The notes below the pieces were generated by a model. The model did no database searches. It was not told the origin of the DNA and worked only from the letters and a program-made list of their open reading frames with translations. Both the position numbers and the translations under genes were made by a program. A stretch of 38,764 bases of DNA from an uncultured Clostridia bacterium. GTDB taxonomy: Bacteria; Bacillota; Clostridia; Christensenellales; Aristaeellaceae. The stretch is taken from contig CAMENN010000013.1 of NCBI GenBank assembly GCA_945928315.1, positions 1 to 38,764 on the forward strand, written 5' to 3'. This document shows, piece after piece, positions 6,488 to 14,909 of the stretch. The number at the start of each line of letters is the position of its first letter. The first letter of the stretch is position 1.

Positions 6488-9403
6488 ATGATCAGGAGAC
6501 TGTTGGCGGGGCTGATTGCCGCCGCACTGACGGCTGTGCTCGTCGCGGCGGGCGTGTGGTATTACAACTTTGTCACGCAAACCATCTATACGGAGAGCAT
6601 CAACCACCTGACGGAGATCTATCACCAGGCGAACCAGTCGCTGAACAATCTGGTCGGCAGAAACTGGAGCATCATGCACATGTGGACGCCCTATCTCCGG
6701 GATGTCGGCGATGACGCGCAGAAGCGGGCGTTCATCGGCATGCTGCGGGAGGAGACGGGCTTCACGGACTTCTTCTTCATCTCCCGTGAGGGGGACTACC
6801 GGACCGTCGGCGGGGAGACCGGCTATCTGGATTTCAACAGGAAGCTGCCCTCTTTGATGCTGGACGGCGAGGATGTCGTGATCAACTCCGTCGTCCCCGG
6901 GCAGCCTCAGATCATGGTGTTCGCCGTTCCGGCCTCTCCGGGCACCTATGAGGGCTTCGACTATGAGGCTATTGCGATCGGCTTCAGCAATTCCGATCTG
7001 ATGGATACGCTGGAGATTACCGCGTTCGGCGGGGAGTCGAGCACCTTTGTGATCCGCTCGGACGGGCGCGTCGTGGTGGAAAACACAGGCAGCGAGCAGC
7101 GCGTCTTCCACAACTTCATCGCCGCGCTGGAAAACCGCTCGACGCTGGGCGAAGCGGAGCTCGCCGCACTGCAGGAGGACTTCATCGCGGGGCTCTCCGG
7201 CGCACGGGTGGTGCGCATCGGGGACGAGGATTACTATCTGACCTACGAGTCCGCGCACTTTGAGGACTGGACCGTGCTGGGCATCGTGCCCACCCGCGTG
7301 GTCAACGCCAGCATGAACACGCTCCAGTACAGCACGATGCTGATCGTCAGCGGTGTCGCCGCGTCGCTGGTGGCGGTGCTGGTCGCGCTGGTGATCTGGT
7401 GGTACCGGCGGAGCCTGACCGACAAGGATACCGAGATCCTCTACCGCGAGGAGCTGTTCTCCACACTCTCCGCCAACGTGGACGACATCTTCATCATGCT
7501 GGATGCCGACAACCTCGATGTCGATTACATCAGCCCCAACATCGAAAAGCTGGTCGGCATCCCGCAGGAGGAGGCCCGGCGCAGCATCCGGCTGGTGGAT
7601 CAGCTGGTCAAGGACGGGCAGGCCGTGCTGATCATGGACAAGCTGCCCTCCCTGATCGCGGGCGGTCAGGACGAATGGGAGAGCGAATATGTGCATCAGC
7701 GAACGGGCGTCGCGCGCTGGTTCCACGTCACCGCGCTGTGCCGCGAGATTCACGGGAAGAAGAAGTACATCCTGGTGCTCTCGGACCGCACCAGAGAAAG
7801 GAAGATCAATCAGGAGCTGAAGGACGCGGTGGACACGGCCCGCAGCGCCAGCCAGGCCAAGAGCATGTTCCTCTCCAACATGTCCCACGACATCCGCACA
7901 CCGATGAATGCCATCGTGGGCTTCACCACGCTGGCGATCGCCGATGTGGGGAACACGGAGAAGGTAGGCGATTACCTGTCGAAGATCCTCTCCTCGAGCA
8001 ATCATCTGCTCTCCCTGATCAACGACGTGCTGGACATGAGCCGCATCGAGAGCGGTAAATTCCATCTGGAGGAGACGGAGACGAACCTCTCCGAGGTCTT
8101 TCATGAGATCCGCACGATCATCAATGGACAGATTCACGCCAAGCAGCTCGAGCTGCACATGGAAGCGCTCAGCGTGACGGAGGAGGACGTCTGCTGCGAC
8201 AAGACGCGCCTCAACCAGGTGCTGCTCAATCTGCTCTCCAATGCCGTCAAGTTTACGCCGGCAGGCGGACGGGTCAGCGTCACCCTGACGCAGCTGCCGG
8301 GCGCAGAGGAGGGGATGGGCCGCTATGAGATCCGCGTGAAGGACACGGGCATCGGCATGAACCCGGAGTTCGCGCGCAGGATATTTGAGCCGTTTGAGCG
8401 CGAGCGCACATCGACGGTCAGCCGGATTCAGGGCACCGGTCTGGGCATGGCGATCACCAAGAGCATTGTCGATATGATGGGCGGCACGATCAGCGTGAAG
8501 ACCCGGCAGGGCGAGGGAACCGAATTCATCGTCCGCGTATCGCTCCGGCTTCAGCCTGTCCAGCGGGCCTGCGCCGGGCTGGAACCGCTGAAAGGCCTGC
8601 GCGTGCTCGTCATCGGCAGCGACGCACGCGCCTGCGTGAGCATGAACTGGCTGCTCAATCGGGCAGGGATGCGCAGCGCATGGGCCATGTCCGGGGAGGA
8701 GGCCGTTCGGCGGATTGGTCAGGCCGCCGGGCAGGGCGATCCGTTCCGCGTCTGCGTCATCGATTGGCGGGTTCCGGACGAGGATGGCCCCGGCATGGTC
8801 CGCCGGCTACGCAGCTGCGTCGCGGATGCGCCGCTCGTCATCCTCACCGCATATGACGGGGCGGACATCGGACAAGAGGCCTGTGCGGCGGGGGTCGCGG
8901 CATGCTGCGCACAGCCCGTGTTCATGAGCGACCTGTGCAGCGCCCTGCTGGCGGCTGCCGGACAGGCGCAGAAGAAGGAGCATCCGGAATGCCCGCTGCA
9001 TGAAAAGCTGACGGGCTTTCAGGGCAGGCGTCTGCTGCTGGTTGAGGACAACGAGCTGAACCGGGAAATCGCCGTCGAGCTGCTGGGCAGCTTCGGCTTT
9101 GTCGTGGACACCGCGGAGAACGGCGCTCAGGCGGTGGAGCGGATTGTGAGCGCCCGGCCGGGGGATTTCGACCTGGTGCTCATGGATATTCAGATGCCGG
9201 TGATGGACGGCTATGAGGCGACAAGGCGCATCCGCGCGCTGGATGATCCCGTGCTGGCGGGCATCCCCATCCTCGCCATGACGGCCAACGCGTTTGACGA
9301 GGACCGGCGGGAGGCGCTCATGTGCGGCATGAACGGATTCCTCTCCAAGCCCGTCAATGTGGAGGAGATTGCCCGTGCCCTGCAGGGCATGTTCGGCCTG
9401 TGA
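6488..9403 (+). CDS. Hybrid sensor histidine kinase (extracytoplasmic sensor, PAS, HisKA, HATPase, two REC)
   Basis: A 971-residue membrane kinase. Transmembrane segments at about 4–26 and 284–306 flank a 257-residue outside domain of Cache-like length. A PAS-like domain follows (about 318–435), then the dimerisation/phosphoacceptor domain with His467 in [10 protein letters not shown], and an ATPase with the N box ([11 protein letters not shown], 581–591), G1 DTGIGM (619–624) and G2 GTGLGM (649–654). The first receiver (about 703–825) is degenerate: Asp759 is kept but the conserved Lys is Gln809. The second receiver (about 847–970) is canonical, with EDN 853–855, Asp900, Thr932 and Lys954. 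There is no Hpt and no DNA-binding output domain. SD-like GAGGGAGCG lies upstream of the ATG. Its position after two SBP genes suggests ligand-loaded SBPs act on the outside domain, as known for other SBP-coupled hybrid kinases. Confidence 0.93.
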   Translation: MIRRLLAGLIAAALTAVLVAAGVWYYNFVTQTIYTESINHLTEIYHQANQSLNNLVGRNWSIMHMWTPYLRDVGDDAQKRAFIGMLREETGFTDFFFISREGDYRTVGGETGYLDFNRKLPSLMLDGEDVVINSVVPGQPQIMVFAVPASPGTYEGFDYEAIAIGFSNSDLMDTLEITAFGGESSTFVIRSDGRVVVENTGSEQRVFHNFIAALENRSTLGEAELAALQEDFIAGLSGARVVRIGDEDYYLTYESAHFEDWTVLGIVPTRVVNASMNTLQYSTMLIVSGVAASLVAVLVALVIWWYRRSLTDKDTEILYREELFSTLSANVDDIFIMLDADNLDVDYISPNIEKLVGIPQEEARRSIRLVDQLVKDGQAVLIMDKLPSLIAGGQDEWESEYVHQRTGVARWFHVTALCREIHGKKKYILVLSDRTRERKINQELKDAVDTARSASQAKSMFLSNMSHDIRTPMNAIVGFTTLAIADVGNTEKVGDYLSKILSSSNHLLSLINDVLDMSRIESGKFHLEETETNLSEVFHEIRTIINGQIHAKQLELHMEALSVTEEDVCCDKTRLNQVLLNLLSNAVKFTPAGGRVSVTLTQLPGAEEGMGRYEIRVKDTGIGMNPEFARRIFEPFERERTSTVSRIQGTGLGMAITKSIVDMMGGTISVKTRQGEGTEFIVRVSLRLQPVQRACAGLEPLKGLRVLVIGSDARACVSMNWLLNRAGMRSAWAMSGEEAVRRIGQAAGQGDPFRVCVIDWRVPDEDGPGMVRRLRSCVADAPLVILTAYDGADIGQEACAAGVAACCAQPVFMSDLCSALLAAAGQAQKKEHPECPLHEKLTGFQGRRLLLVEDNELNREIAVELLGSFGFVVDTAENGAQAVERIVSARPGDFDLVLMDIQMPVMDGYEATRRIRALDDPVLAGIPILAMTANAFDEDRREALMCGMNGFLSKPVNVEEIARALQGMFGL

Positions 9404-9538
9404 CAGAGGGCTGCGGTGCGGTTTCGGGACATCCGGGGCAAACCGGCATGATGCCGGCTACATCACCGACCAGGTGATGCAAGTCCCGGTGCTTTGAGGC
9501 CGAGTTCGAGGCTTTGCAGAAGGACTTACAGAGTAAAG

Positions 9539-9555
9539 TGTCCGAATTTCGGACA
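9539..9555. promoter_or_regulatory. Perfect 8-bp palindrome upstream of patatin promoter (possible operator)
   Basis: TGTCCGAA (9539–9546), a central T, and TTCGGACA (9548–9555) form a perfect inverted repeat 18 bases upstream of the -35 box of the patatin-like gene. No T-run follows. Size and position fit a dimeric regulator site, but the regulator is unknown and a hairpin function is also possible. Confidence 0.35.
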
Positions 9556-9573
9556 GGTCTGCACATTTGCCGG

Positions 9574-9603
9574 TTGCATTTACGGCCCGCTTGCGCGTAT
9601 AAT
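9574..9603 (+). promoter_or_regulatory. Sigma-A promoter of the patatin-like gene
   Basis: TTGCAT (9574–9579) and a perfect TATAAT (9598–9603) with an 18-base spacer, 34 bases before the ATG. A good SD, GGGAGGA, lies between promoter and start. Confidence 0.75.
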
Positions 9604-9637
9604 CACATCCGATAGCAGAAAATGGGAGGAAAACGCG

Positions 9638-10486
9638 ATGGAAAAGACGGGCGTAATCGATGTGGGTGGGGGCTTCCGGGGCATCTATGCGGCGGGCGTG
9701 CTGGACTACTGCCTCGACCATGACATCCGGTTTGATCTGGGCATCGGCATCTCCGCGGGCAGCGCGAACATGGCCTCATTTGCGGCGCGCCAGCGCGGAC
9801 GCAACCTGCGCTTTTATACGGAATTCGGCATGAGGAGCGAGTATGCGAGCATGCACAATTTCCTCCACAAGCGCTCATATGTCGATCTCGACTATGTCTA
9901 CACGACGCTCAGCTGCGAGGGCGGCGAATCCCCGCTTGACTATCGGGCAATCCGGGAAAACCCGATGGACATGATCGTCGTTGCGACGGATGCGCGGACG
10001 GGCGAGCCGCATTACTTCACCAAGGAGGACATCAGCCAGGATCATTACGACATCTTCAAGGCGTCCTCGGCGATTCCCTCGATCTGCCAGCCGTATCCGG
10101 TGGACGGCGTGCCCTATTTCGACGGCGCGCTGGGCGATCCGATCCCCGTGGAAAAGGCGTTTTCGTGGGGCTGCGACCGCGTGGTGGTCATCCTGACCAA
10201 GCCGGAGAACGTGCTGCGCAACGCGAAAAAGGACACCGTGCTCGCTCGCGGCATCCGCCGTCATTATCCGGAGGCGGCGAAGAAGCTCTGCGGCCGCGCT
10301 GAGCTGTACAACGGCGAGGTGGCGCTTGCGCAGCGCTATGCGCGGGAGGGCAGGGTGCTGATCATCTCGCCGGACGACACCTGCGGCGTGGATACGCTCA
10401 CGCGCGATCTCGACCGGCTGAAGCAGCTCTACGGCAAGGGGCTGCATGACGCGCAGCGGATTGCGGACTTCATGAAGCAGTCATAA
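9638..10486 (+). CDS. Patatin-like phospholipase family protein
   Basis: A 282-residue serine hydrolase of the patatin/YjjU type. The N-terminus has the oxyanion-hole run DVGGGFRGIYAAGVLD, the nucleophile elbow GISAG with Ser39, and the catalytic dyad Asp162 in YFDGALGDPIP. No signal peptide is present, so it is cytoplasmic or membrane-peripheral. It likely hydrolyses an acyl ester of lipids; the natural substrate is unknown. The start ATG has GGGAGGA 7 bases upstream; an upstream open extension has no signal of its own and crosses the promoter, so it was rejected. It stands alone, with its own promoter and a bidirectional terminator shared with the convergent VanW gene. Confidence 0.9.
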   Translation: MEKTGVIDVGGGFRGIYAAGVLDYCLDHDIRFDLGIGISAGSANMASFAARQRGRNLRFYTEFGMRSEYASMHNFLHKRSYVDLDYVYTTLSCEGGESPLDYRAIRENPMDMIVVATDARTGEPHYFTKEDISQDHYDIFKASSAIPSICQPYPVDGVPYFDGALGDPIPVEKAFSWGCDRVVVILTKPENVLRNAKKDTVLARGIRRHYPEAAKKLCGRAELYNGEVALAQRYAREGRVLIISPDDTCGVDTLTRDLDRLKQLYGKGLHDAQRIADFMKQS

Positions 10487-10533
10487 AACGAAAATTAAAG
10501 CAGCGCCTGCGGGTGAATCGCAGACGCTGTTTT
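10487..10533. terminator. Bidirectional terminator between patatin-like and vanW-like genes
   Basis: CAGCG-c-CTGCG (10501–10511) pairs with CGCAG-a-CGCTG (10519–10529) over a 7-base loop. TTTT follows on the + strand and an A-rich tract (10487–10500) precedes it, giving T-rich sequence for minus-strand transcripts. It serves both convergent genes. Confidence 0.8.
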
Positions 10534-10540
10534 GCTGTCT

Positions 10541-11617
10541 TCAGTTTTCGGGTGTGTATGCGCCCTTGCGGATGCAGATGCACAGCGCTCCGTTTTGCGC
10601 GGTGGACTCGATGGTGATCGGGAAGTCGAAGTCGTTGCGGAAACGGAGGTCCAGGTAGTCCGTGCCGACCGCCGCGTCCACGCCGTGCGGAGCATAGCTG
10701 GCGCCGCCCGGTCCGTGGGGCCTGCGGTAGAGGACCGTCAGGCCGTCAGGCAGCTGCAGCAGCGCGTTGTAGAGCGTCGTGGAGACCTGACAGGTGCCGC
10801 CGCCGGAGCCGGTCACCGTCGCGCCGTCGATCAGCACAGGGGAATCCTTGTAGCCGCGAGCCTTCGTATACGGGCCGGCGATGCTGTTGAAGGCGAACTG
10901 AAAGCCCGGCTCATAGTTCTGGTCGATGTACAGGCAGCCGACGCGGATGTTCTCCATGCGGCCGATGTTCAGTTCGGTCTGCTTGGTGCTGTAGAAGGTG
11001 GTATAGGTGGTCAGGATGTCGCCCTCCTGCGCGGTCTGCGGGTCAGGCGCGACGGGCGTGAGGTCGATGAGGTCGCCAACGTAGAGGTAGCCGACGATCT
11101 TCCTGTACGGGATCACGGCCCATCCGTCCTGAATCAGCCAGATGCTCATGCGCGTACCGGCCGGGTATTCCTCGATGACGTCGGCATCCTCATTGGGCGC
11201 GGCGAGCAGCGCGGTATCCTGTGCGGTGGTGGCGATGTAGCGCTGCCGGATCACGCCGTAGGGCGGCGTATTCTCCGGGTCGACCGCTTCGATGGGATCG
11301 ACGTTCTTGCTGCGCTGCAGGTAGTAGACGCCGACATCGTCGCTCCAGCAGAAGAGCCACTGGGTGTCATAGCCGAAGATCTGCACGGTCTTCTTTTCGC
11401 CGATGACGCCGAGGGATTCGCTGGTCTTGTCCGGCTGGCTGCGCATCGTCAGCGCGAGCTGGGTGCGGCCGGTGTAGAGGATTTCCGGCTTTTCGCCCGG
11501 TTCGAGGCCCTCGGTGAAATCGGCGTAGAAGATCTCATAGCCGGTGTCCTCGCACAGCGCGGCGAGCGGGCAGCAGATGAGCAGGAAAAGCGTGATGAGC
11601 AAGGGAAAATATCGCAC
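10541..11617 (-). CDS. VanW family protein with SH3-like repeats
   Basis: A 358-residue exported protein. A signal peptide covers about residues 1–23. Two SH3b-like segments follow (about 52–103 and 131–182), as suggested by SQPDKTSESLGVI and EEYPAGTRMSIW-type patterns. The VanW domain occupies about 205–345, with its hallmark GGGTCQVST at 272–280 and the later FRNDFDFPI block. VanW is named from vancomycin-resistance clusters but its biochemical role is unknown and most copies are unrelated to resistance; no van genes lie near. An ATG 18 bases upstream is possible, but the GTG at 11617 has GGAGG 8 bases away and gives a normal signal peptide, so it is preferred. Confidence 0.88.
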   Translation of the reverse strand: MRYFPLLITLFLLICCPLAALCEDTGYEIFYADFTEGLEPGEKPEILYTGRTQLALTMRSQPDKTSESLGVIGEKKTVQIFGYDTQWLFCWSDDVGVYYLQRSKNVDPIEAVDPENTPPYGVIRQRYIATTAQDTALLAAPNEDADVIEEYPAGTRMSIWLIQDGWAVIPYRKIVGYLYVGDLIDLTPVAPDPQTAQEGDILTTYTTFYSTKQTELNIGRMENIRVGCLYIDQNYEPGFQFAFNSIAGPYTKARGYKDSPVLIDGATVTGSGGGTCQVSTTLYNALLQLPDGLTVLYRRPHGPGGASYAPHGVDAAVGTDYLDLRFRNDFDFPITIESTAQNGALCICIRKGAYTPEN

Positions 11618-11661
11618 GGGTACAGCCTCCGACATGTGAATTCAGAATCATATACAGACCT

Positions 11662-11690
11662 ATTATACAGCCAAACCGCAGGCAAGGCAA
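11662..11690 (-). promoter_or_regulatory. Sigma-A promoter of the VanW-family gene
   Basis: On the minus strand TTGCCT (11690–11685) and a perfect TATAAT (11667–11662) are 17 bases apart. The predicted transcript starts near 11655, giving a leader of about 37 bases before the GTG start. Confidence 0.7.
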
Positions 11691-11729
11691 GCGGCAATCG
11701 CGCATAGTTTCTCCCGGGAGGGGATGAAT

Positions 11730-12287
11730 ATGGCGAACAGCCTGCTGCTCAGGGATTCTGCGGGGATCACGGCCGGCTATGTCCAGCGGAGTGCGGAGAC
11801 GGTGCGCTGCCGGCTGACGGCGCCCGCATCCGCACAGCGCGGACGCCTGGTGCTGGTCTTTGAGGACGGACGGACAGCCGGGCTCGACCTGCGGATGCAG
11901 GAGGACGAGCAGGCCTGGACCGTGGCGCCCGGGCGGCTCACCGGGGCATGGGTGGCTGCGGAAGGCCGTGTGCTCCTTGCGTCGGATGCGGCGGCCCGGT
12001 CCATGGGAGAAAGAAGACTGGCGGCTGAACGGCCCCGCGCGCATCCGCCAGCGGAGCCTTCGCAGGAGGAAGAGACGAAGCGCTGCGGCAGCGACGAAGC
12101 GGAGGAAGTCTGTGCGGAGCCGGACGGCGGAGGTAAGGTCGGGACGCAGCGGCCCAAACGCCCCCTGCCCGAACGCAGATGGCCGCTGCCGCCCTGCCTC
12201 TCACGGGCCATGTATGAGGATGGCGTCTGGGTCAGCCGCGGGGAGAAAGCGACGGCCGTCGCTGCGCCAACTCATGGCGCGCCCTGA
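11730..12287 (+). CDS. Uncharacterised protein with polar, low-complexity C-terminus
   Basis: A 185-residue product with no family I recognise. Residues 1 to about 95 form a compact, beta-rich-looking domain (MANSLLLRDSAG, GRLVLVFEDGRTAGL, VTVAP-like repeats of short hydrophobic strands). The remainder is Arg/Glu/Pro-rich and probably disordered. There is no signal peptide or membrane segment. The ATG at 11730 is chosen because GGGAGGGG ends six bases before it; the ATG at 11724 touches that SD. Its last 56 bases overlap the end of a convergent minus-strand small gene. Codon use matches the neighbours, which supports coding, but the gene could be lineage-specific. Confidence 0.55.
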   Translation: MANSLLLRDSAGITAGYVQRSAETVRCRLTAPASAQRGRLVLVFEDGRTAGLDLRMQEDEQAWTVAPGRLTGAWVAAEGRVLLASDAAARSMGERRLAAERPRAHPPAEPSQEEETKRCGSDEAEEVCAEPDGGGKVGTQRPKRPLPERRWPLPPCLSRAMYEDGVWVSRGEKATAVAAPTHGAP

Positions 12288-12495
12288 TGTCGGCGATGTA
12301 GTGCGTCCGCCTTGCGGGAGGCGGGAGCGGAGGTTCCGCACGCGGAGACTCATCCGGCTCCCGCATCGGGGCCGTTGCGGCGGAAGGACCTCCCTGCTGC
12401 GCCTGTACGGCGCTGTACAGATCGTACGGCGTGACGACGGTCTCGGCGGGCCTGGGGATGCAGCTGCGCAGCAGCTCATACGGGGAAACGGTCAT
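12232..12495 (-). CDS. Small convergent hypothetical protein
   Basis: An 87-residue reading frame on the minus strand, beginning MTVSPYELLRSCIPRP and containing THYIADIRARHELAQRR near its end. The start has an AGAAAGG about 11 bases upstream. Third positions are mainly G/C and the protein reads like a real sequence (ordered aromatic and charged residues, proline-rich middle), unlike most antisense shadows here. It fills the otherwise empty space between the preceding + gene and the promoter at 12638, and its 3' end overlaps that gene by 56 bases. No family is recognised. It may be a small cytoplasmic protein or a false frame; I lean slightly to real. Confidence 0.4.
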   Translation of the reverse strand: MTVSPYELLRSCIPRPAETVVTPYDLYSAVQAQQGGPSAATAPMREPDESPRAEPPLPPPARRTHYIADIRARHELAQRRPSLSPRG

Positions 12496-12700
12496 ACGGC
12501 ATCGAACCTTTCTATGGAATCTGGGCGGACCGCAGCGGGAAGCCCCGCGGCACGGCCCAAAGCCAGCTTATGCGCGCAGACGGGGCCTCTGCGACGAAGA
12601 AAAATCGGCGAGATTTTCGATTTTGAGGGAAATGGGATTGAGAAAATGGAAAATATCCTGTATAATGGTCAAAGACATTGTCTGAAATGAGGTGTACGAT
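12288..12700. other. Region between two + strand genes: contents
   Basis: On the + strand this stretch holds no convincing gene. It contains most of the minus-strand small frame (12232–12495), then about 140 bases with falling GC, and ends with the promoter at 12638–12666 and an untranslated leader of about 28 bases before the TTG start at 12701. No terminator was recognised for the + gene ending at 12287. Confidence 0.6.
12638..12666 (+). promoter_or_regulatory. Sigma-A promoter of the PQQ beta-propeller gene
   Basis: TTGAGA (12638–12643) and a perfect TATAAT (12661–12666) with a 17-base spacer, 34 bases before the TTG start. Confidence 0.82.
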
Positions 12701-14812
12701 TTGGACGAACAGAAGAACGAGGGCAACGCCCCCCGCAGACGCAGAAATGCTGCGGCGCAGGAAAAGGCGTTTGAAGAATTCCGCCGCGCGCAGGCCGAGG
12801 AGGAGGCGCAGCAGGCGGCAAAGCACGGCGCTTCTGACAAGCAGGCGGAGGAGCCGCGCTCCAGCGTCCGCAAGAGCGCGCCCGCACCGGAATGGGTTGA
12901 CGAGGACGACAGCTTTGACGAGCCGGCCGTCCCGAAAAAAGCGAAGAAGAAAAAGAAGGGCGGCTCCGGCTGCCTGATCGCGCTGATCATCATCCTGCTG
13001 CTGGCGATCGCCGTGGCGGTGCTCGGCTGGTTCGTCTTCCCGGAGCAGCGGATCGAGCTGACGGACCGCGTGGTGCAGATGGTGACGAGGGCCACCCCGA
13101 CGCCTGCTCCGACGGCGACGCCCACAGCCACGCCGACTGCTGAGCCGACGGCCACCCCGACGGCAGAGCCGACTGCAACGCCGACGGCTGCCCCGACGCC
13201 GACCCCGACGCCTACTCCGACACCCACCCCGACGCCCACTCCAACGCCGACGCCTACTCCGACGCCGACGCCCTACAAGGCGAGCAGCGCGAGCGCCGGT
13301 GAAAATGCGGATCCGTCGAAGGTGATCAAGGAGAGCTACGTGGTGGAGGCGGCCGCGAAGGCCACGGACTTCTCCCGCAGCGAAGAGGTCAGCATGGGCG
13401 ATCCCGAGAAGTACAGCGCCCAGGGCGGCGTGACCACCTTCCGCGGCGGTCCGCTGCGCCAGAACGCCTCCTATGGCACCGCAGAGGTCAAGGAGCAGCA
13501 GCTCAACGTGCTGCGCGGCATCATGACCACCAAGCTCGACAGCAAGTATACGGGCTTCGGCTTTGGCAGCCAGCCGCTGATCGTCAAGTGGTACGCGAAC
13601 ATCCGCGAGATGATGAACATCAAGGACAGTCTGCGCACGACCAAGGCGATGAAGGAGGTCATCCTCCCCGCGGACGACGGCAAGATCTACTTCTTCGATC
13701 TGGACACCCAGGGCTATTCCCGCGACCCGATCGACGTCGGCTTCCCGGTGGGATCCACCGGCGCGATCAATCCCTACGGCTATCCGCTGCTGTATGTCGG
13801 CCAGACGGGCTACAAGCTCAGCAGCTACACCGGCATTGTGGGCCTGCGCGTGTACAACCTGATCAATCAGCAGATGATCGGCTTTGAGAGCGGACTGAAC
13901 GCCGCGGCCATCTCCGAGAACGGCACCGTGTCCACCTCCCCGATCGTGGAAATCGGCTCCGATACCGTCATCTACGGCGCGGACAACGGCATGCTCTACA
14001 CGGTCGCGATGAACACCAGCTTCGACCTGGAGAAGGGTGAGATCACCGTCGATCCCGAGGAGACCGCCTATGCCTACCGCACCAAGCTCAAGAACGCCAC
14101 ACAGGGTATTGCCTCGAGCGTAGCCGCGTACGGCGATTACGCCTACTTCGGCGACATGGCCGGCTCCATCCAGTGCGTCGATATGAACACGCTCCAGTGC
14201 GTCTGGGCGGTCGATATGGATGACAGCGTCGTGGCCTCCGTCTCGCTGGAGTGCGGCGAGAACGGCGAGGTCTACCTCTACGCCGGCAACGTCGTCAACA
14301 AGCGCGCGCGCAGCAGCGCCATCCGCTTGGTCAAGATCGACGCGCTGACGGGCGAGATCCTCTGGGAGTGCCAGACCGAAAACGAGATCAAGGGCAAGTA
14401 CGCCTCCGCCAACGCGAAGAACGGCATCTACGCCGGCCTGATGGGCTCTCCGCTCGTCGGTGAGGGCGACATCAGCGACCTGGTGATCTTCAACGTCAAT
14501 CAGGTGATCGATGGCAAGACGGCCTACGCCGTGGTCTACGCGCTGGACAAGGAGACCGGTGCGGAGGTCTGGAGCCAGCCGCTGGACATCTCCTCGATCT
14601 CTTCGCCCGTGGCTGTCTACCAGCCGGACGGCAAGAGCTACATCGTGCTGGGCGATGACAACGGTACGCTGCGCCTGATGGACGGTTTCACCGGCCTCAC
14701 GCTGAGCACCGTCAATCTTGGCAGCGCCATTCAGGCCTCCCCGGCGGCGTACGGCAACAAGGTTGTCGTGGGCACGACCGGCGGCATGGTGTATTTCGTG
14801 AACATCGAGTAA
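12701..14812 (+). CDS. Membrane-anchored PQQ-like beta-propeller protein with Thr-Pro linker
   Basis: A 703-residue type II membrane protein. A charged cytoplasmic N-terminus (1–90, with a Lys-rich stop before the membrane) leads to one transmembrane helix (about 91–113), then a Thr/Pro/Ala linker (about 131–192), then a large outside domain (about 195–703) with PQQ-repeat-type strands, for example [42 protein letters not shown] and [16 protein letters not shown]. Such propellers act as scaffolds or ligand-binding heads; no enzymatic residues stand out. I choose the TTG start at 12701 because TGAGGTG lies 6–7 bases upstream; the GTG at 12692 would overlap the SD. The linker would lift the propeller out through the cell wall. 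Confidence 0.85.
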   Translation: MDEQKNEGNAPRRRRNAAAQEKAFEEFRRAQAEEEAQQAAKHGASDKQAEEPRSSVRKSAPAPEWVDEDDSFDEPAVPKKAKKKKKGGSGCLIALIIILLLAIAVAVLGWFVFPEQRIELTDRVVQMVTRATPTPAPTATPTATPTAEPTATPTAEPTATPTAAPTPTPTPTPTPTPTPTPTPTPTPTPTPYKASSASAGENADPSKVIKESYVVEAAAKATDFSRSEEVSMGDPEKYSAQGGVTTFRGGPLRQNASYGTAEVKEQQLNVLRGIMTTKLDSKYTGFGFGSQPLIVKWYANIREMMNIKDSLRTTKAMKEVILPADDGKIYFFDLDTQGYSRDPIDVGFPVGSTGAINPYGYPLLYVGQTGYKLSSYTGIVGLRVYNLINQQMIGFESGLNAAAISENGTVSTSPIVEIGSDTVIYGADNGMLYTVAMNTSFDLEKGEITVDPEETAYAYRTKLKNATQGIASSVAAYGDYAYFGDMAGSIQCVDMNTLQCVWAVDMDDSVVASVSLECGENGEVYLYAGNVVNKRARSSAIRLVKIDALTGEILWECQTENEIKGKYASANAKNGIYAGLMGSPLVGEGDISDLVIFNVNQVIDGKTAYAVVYALDKETGAEVWSQPLDISSISSPVAVYQPDGKSYIVLGDDNGTLRLMDGFTGLTLSTVNLGSAIQASPAAYGNKVVVGTTGGMVYFVNIE
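13091..13275 (+). repeat. Hexanucleotide repeat coding the Thr-Pro linker
   Basis: About 185 bases of an imperfect 6-base unit (ACG/ACC/ACT + CCG/CCC/CCT, with GCC/GAG variants) coding TPTP, TATP and TAEP runs. The unit and reading frame stay in phase with the gene. Such tracts can change length by slippage in steps of two residues without breaking the frame. Confidence 0.8.
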
Positions 14813-14829
14813 CGCATATTTGAAACCGG

Positions 14830-14879
14830 CAAAGCGCCGTTGTAGGATAGATGCCTGCAGCGGCGCTTTGTGTATTTTG
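14830..14879 (+). terminator. Terminator after the beta-propeller gene
   Basis: CAAAGCGCCG (14830–14839) pairs perfectly with CGGCGCTTTG (14861–14870) over a 21-base loop, followed by TGTATTTT. It lies between the stop at 14812 and the glycerol kinase start. Confidence 0.75.
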
Positions 14880-14909
14880 AACGCACAAAGCATGAAAGGA
14901 AGGATAACC

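Noticed and set aside
3860-8158. 1432-residue minus-strand open frame opposite the SBP/kinase genes
   Set aside because: It runs antisense to three well-supported genes, has His/Arg/Asp-rich low-quality composition typical of the reverse strand of GC-rich genes, and no recognisable domain.
10541-11617. Vancomycin-resistance locus
   Set aside because: Only a VanW-family gene is present, without vanA/B ligase, vanH, vanX or vanRS; VanW proteins are widespread in Clostridia without resistance.
13091-13275. CRISPR array or tandem-repeat locus
   Set aside because: The repeat is a 6-base coding unit in frame with the propeller gene, with no spacers.
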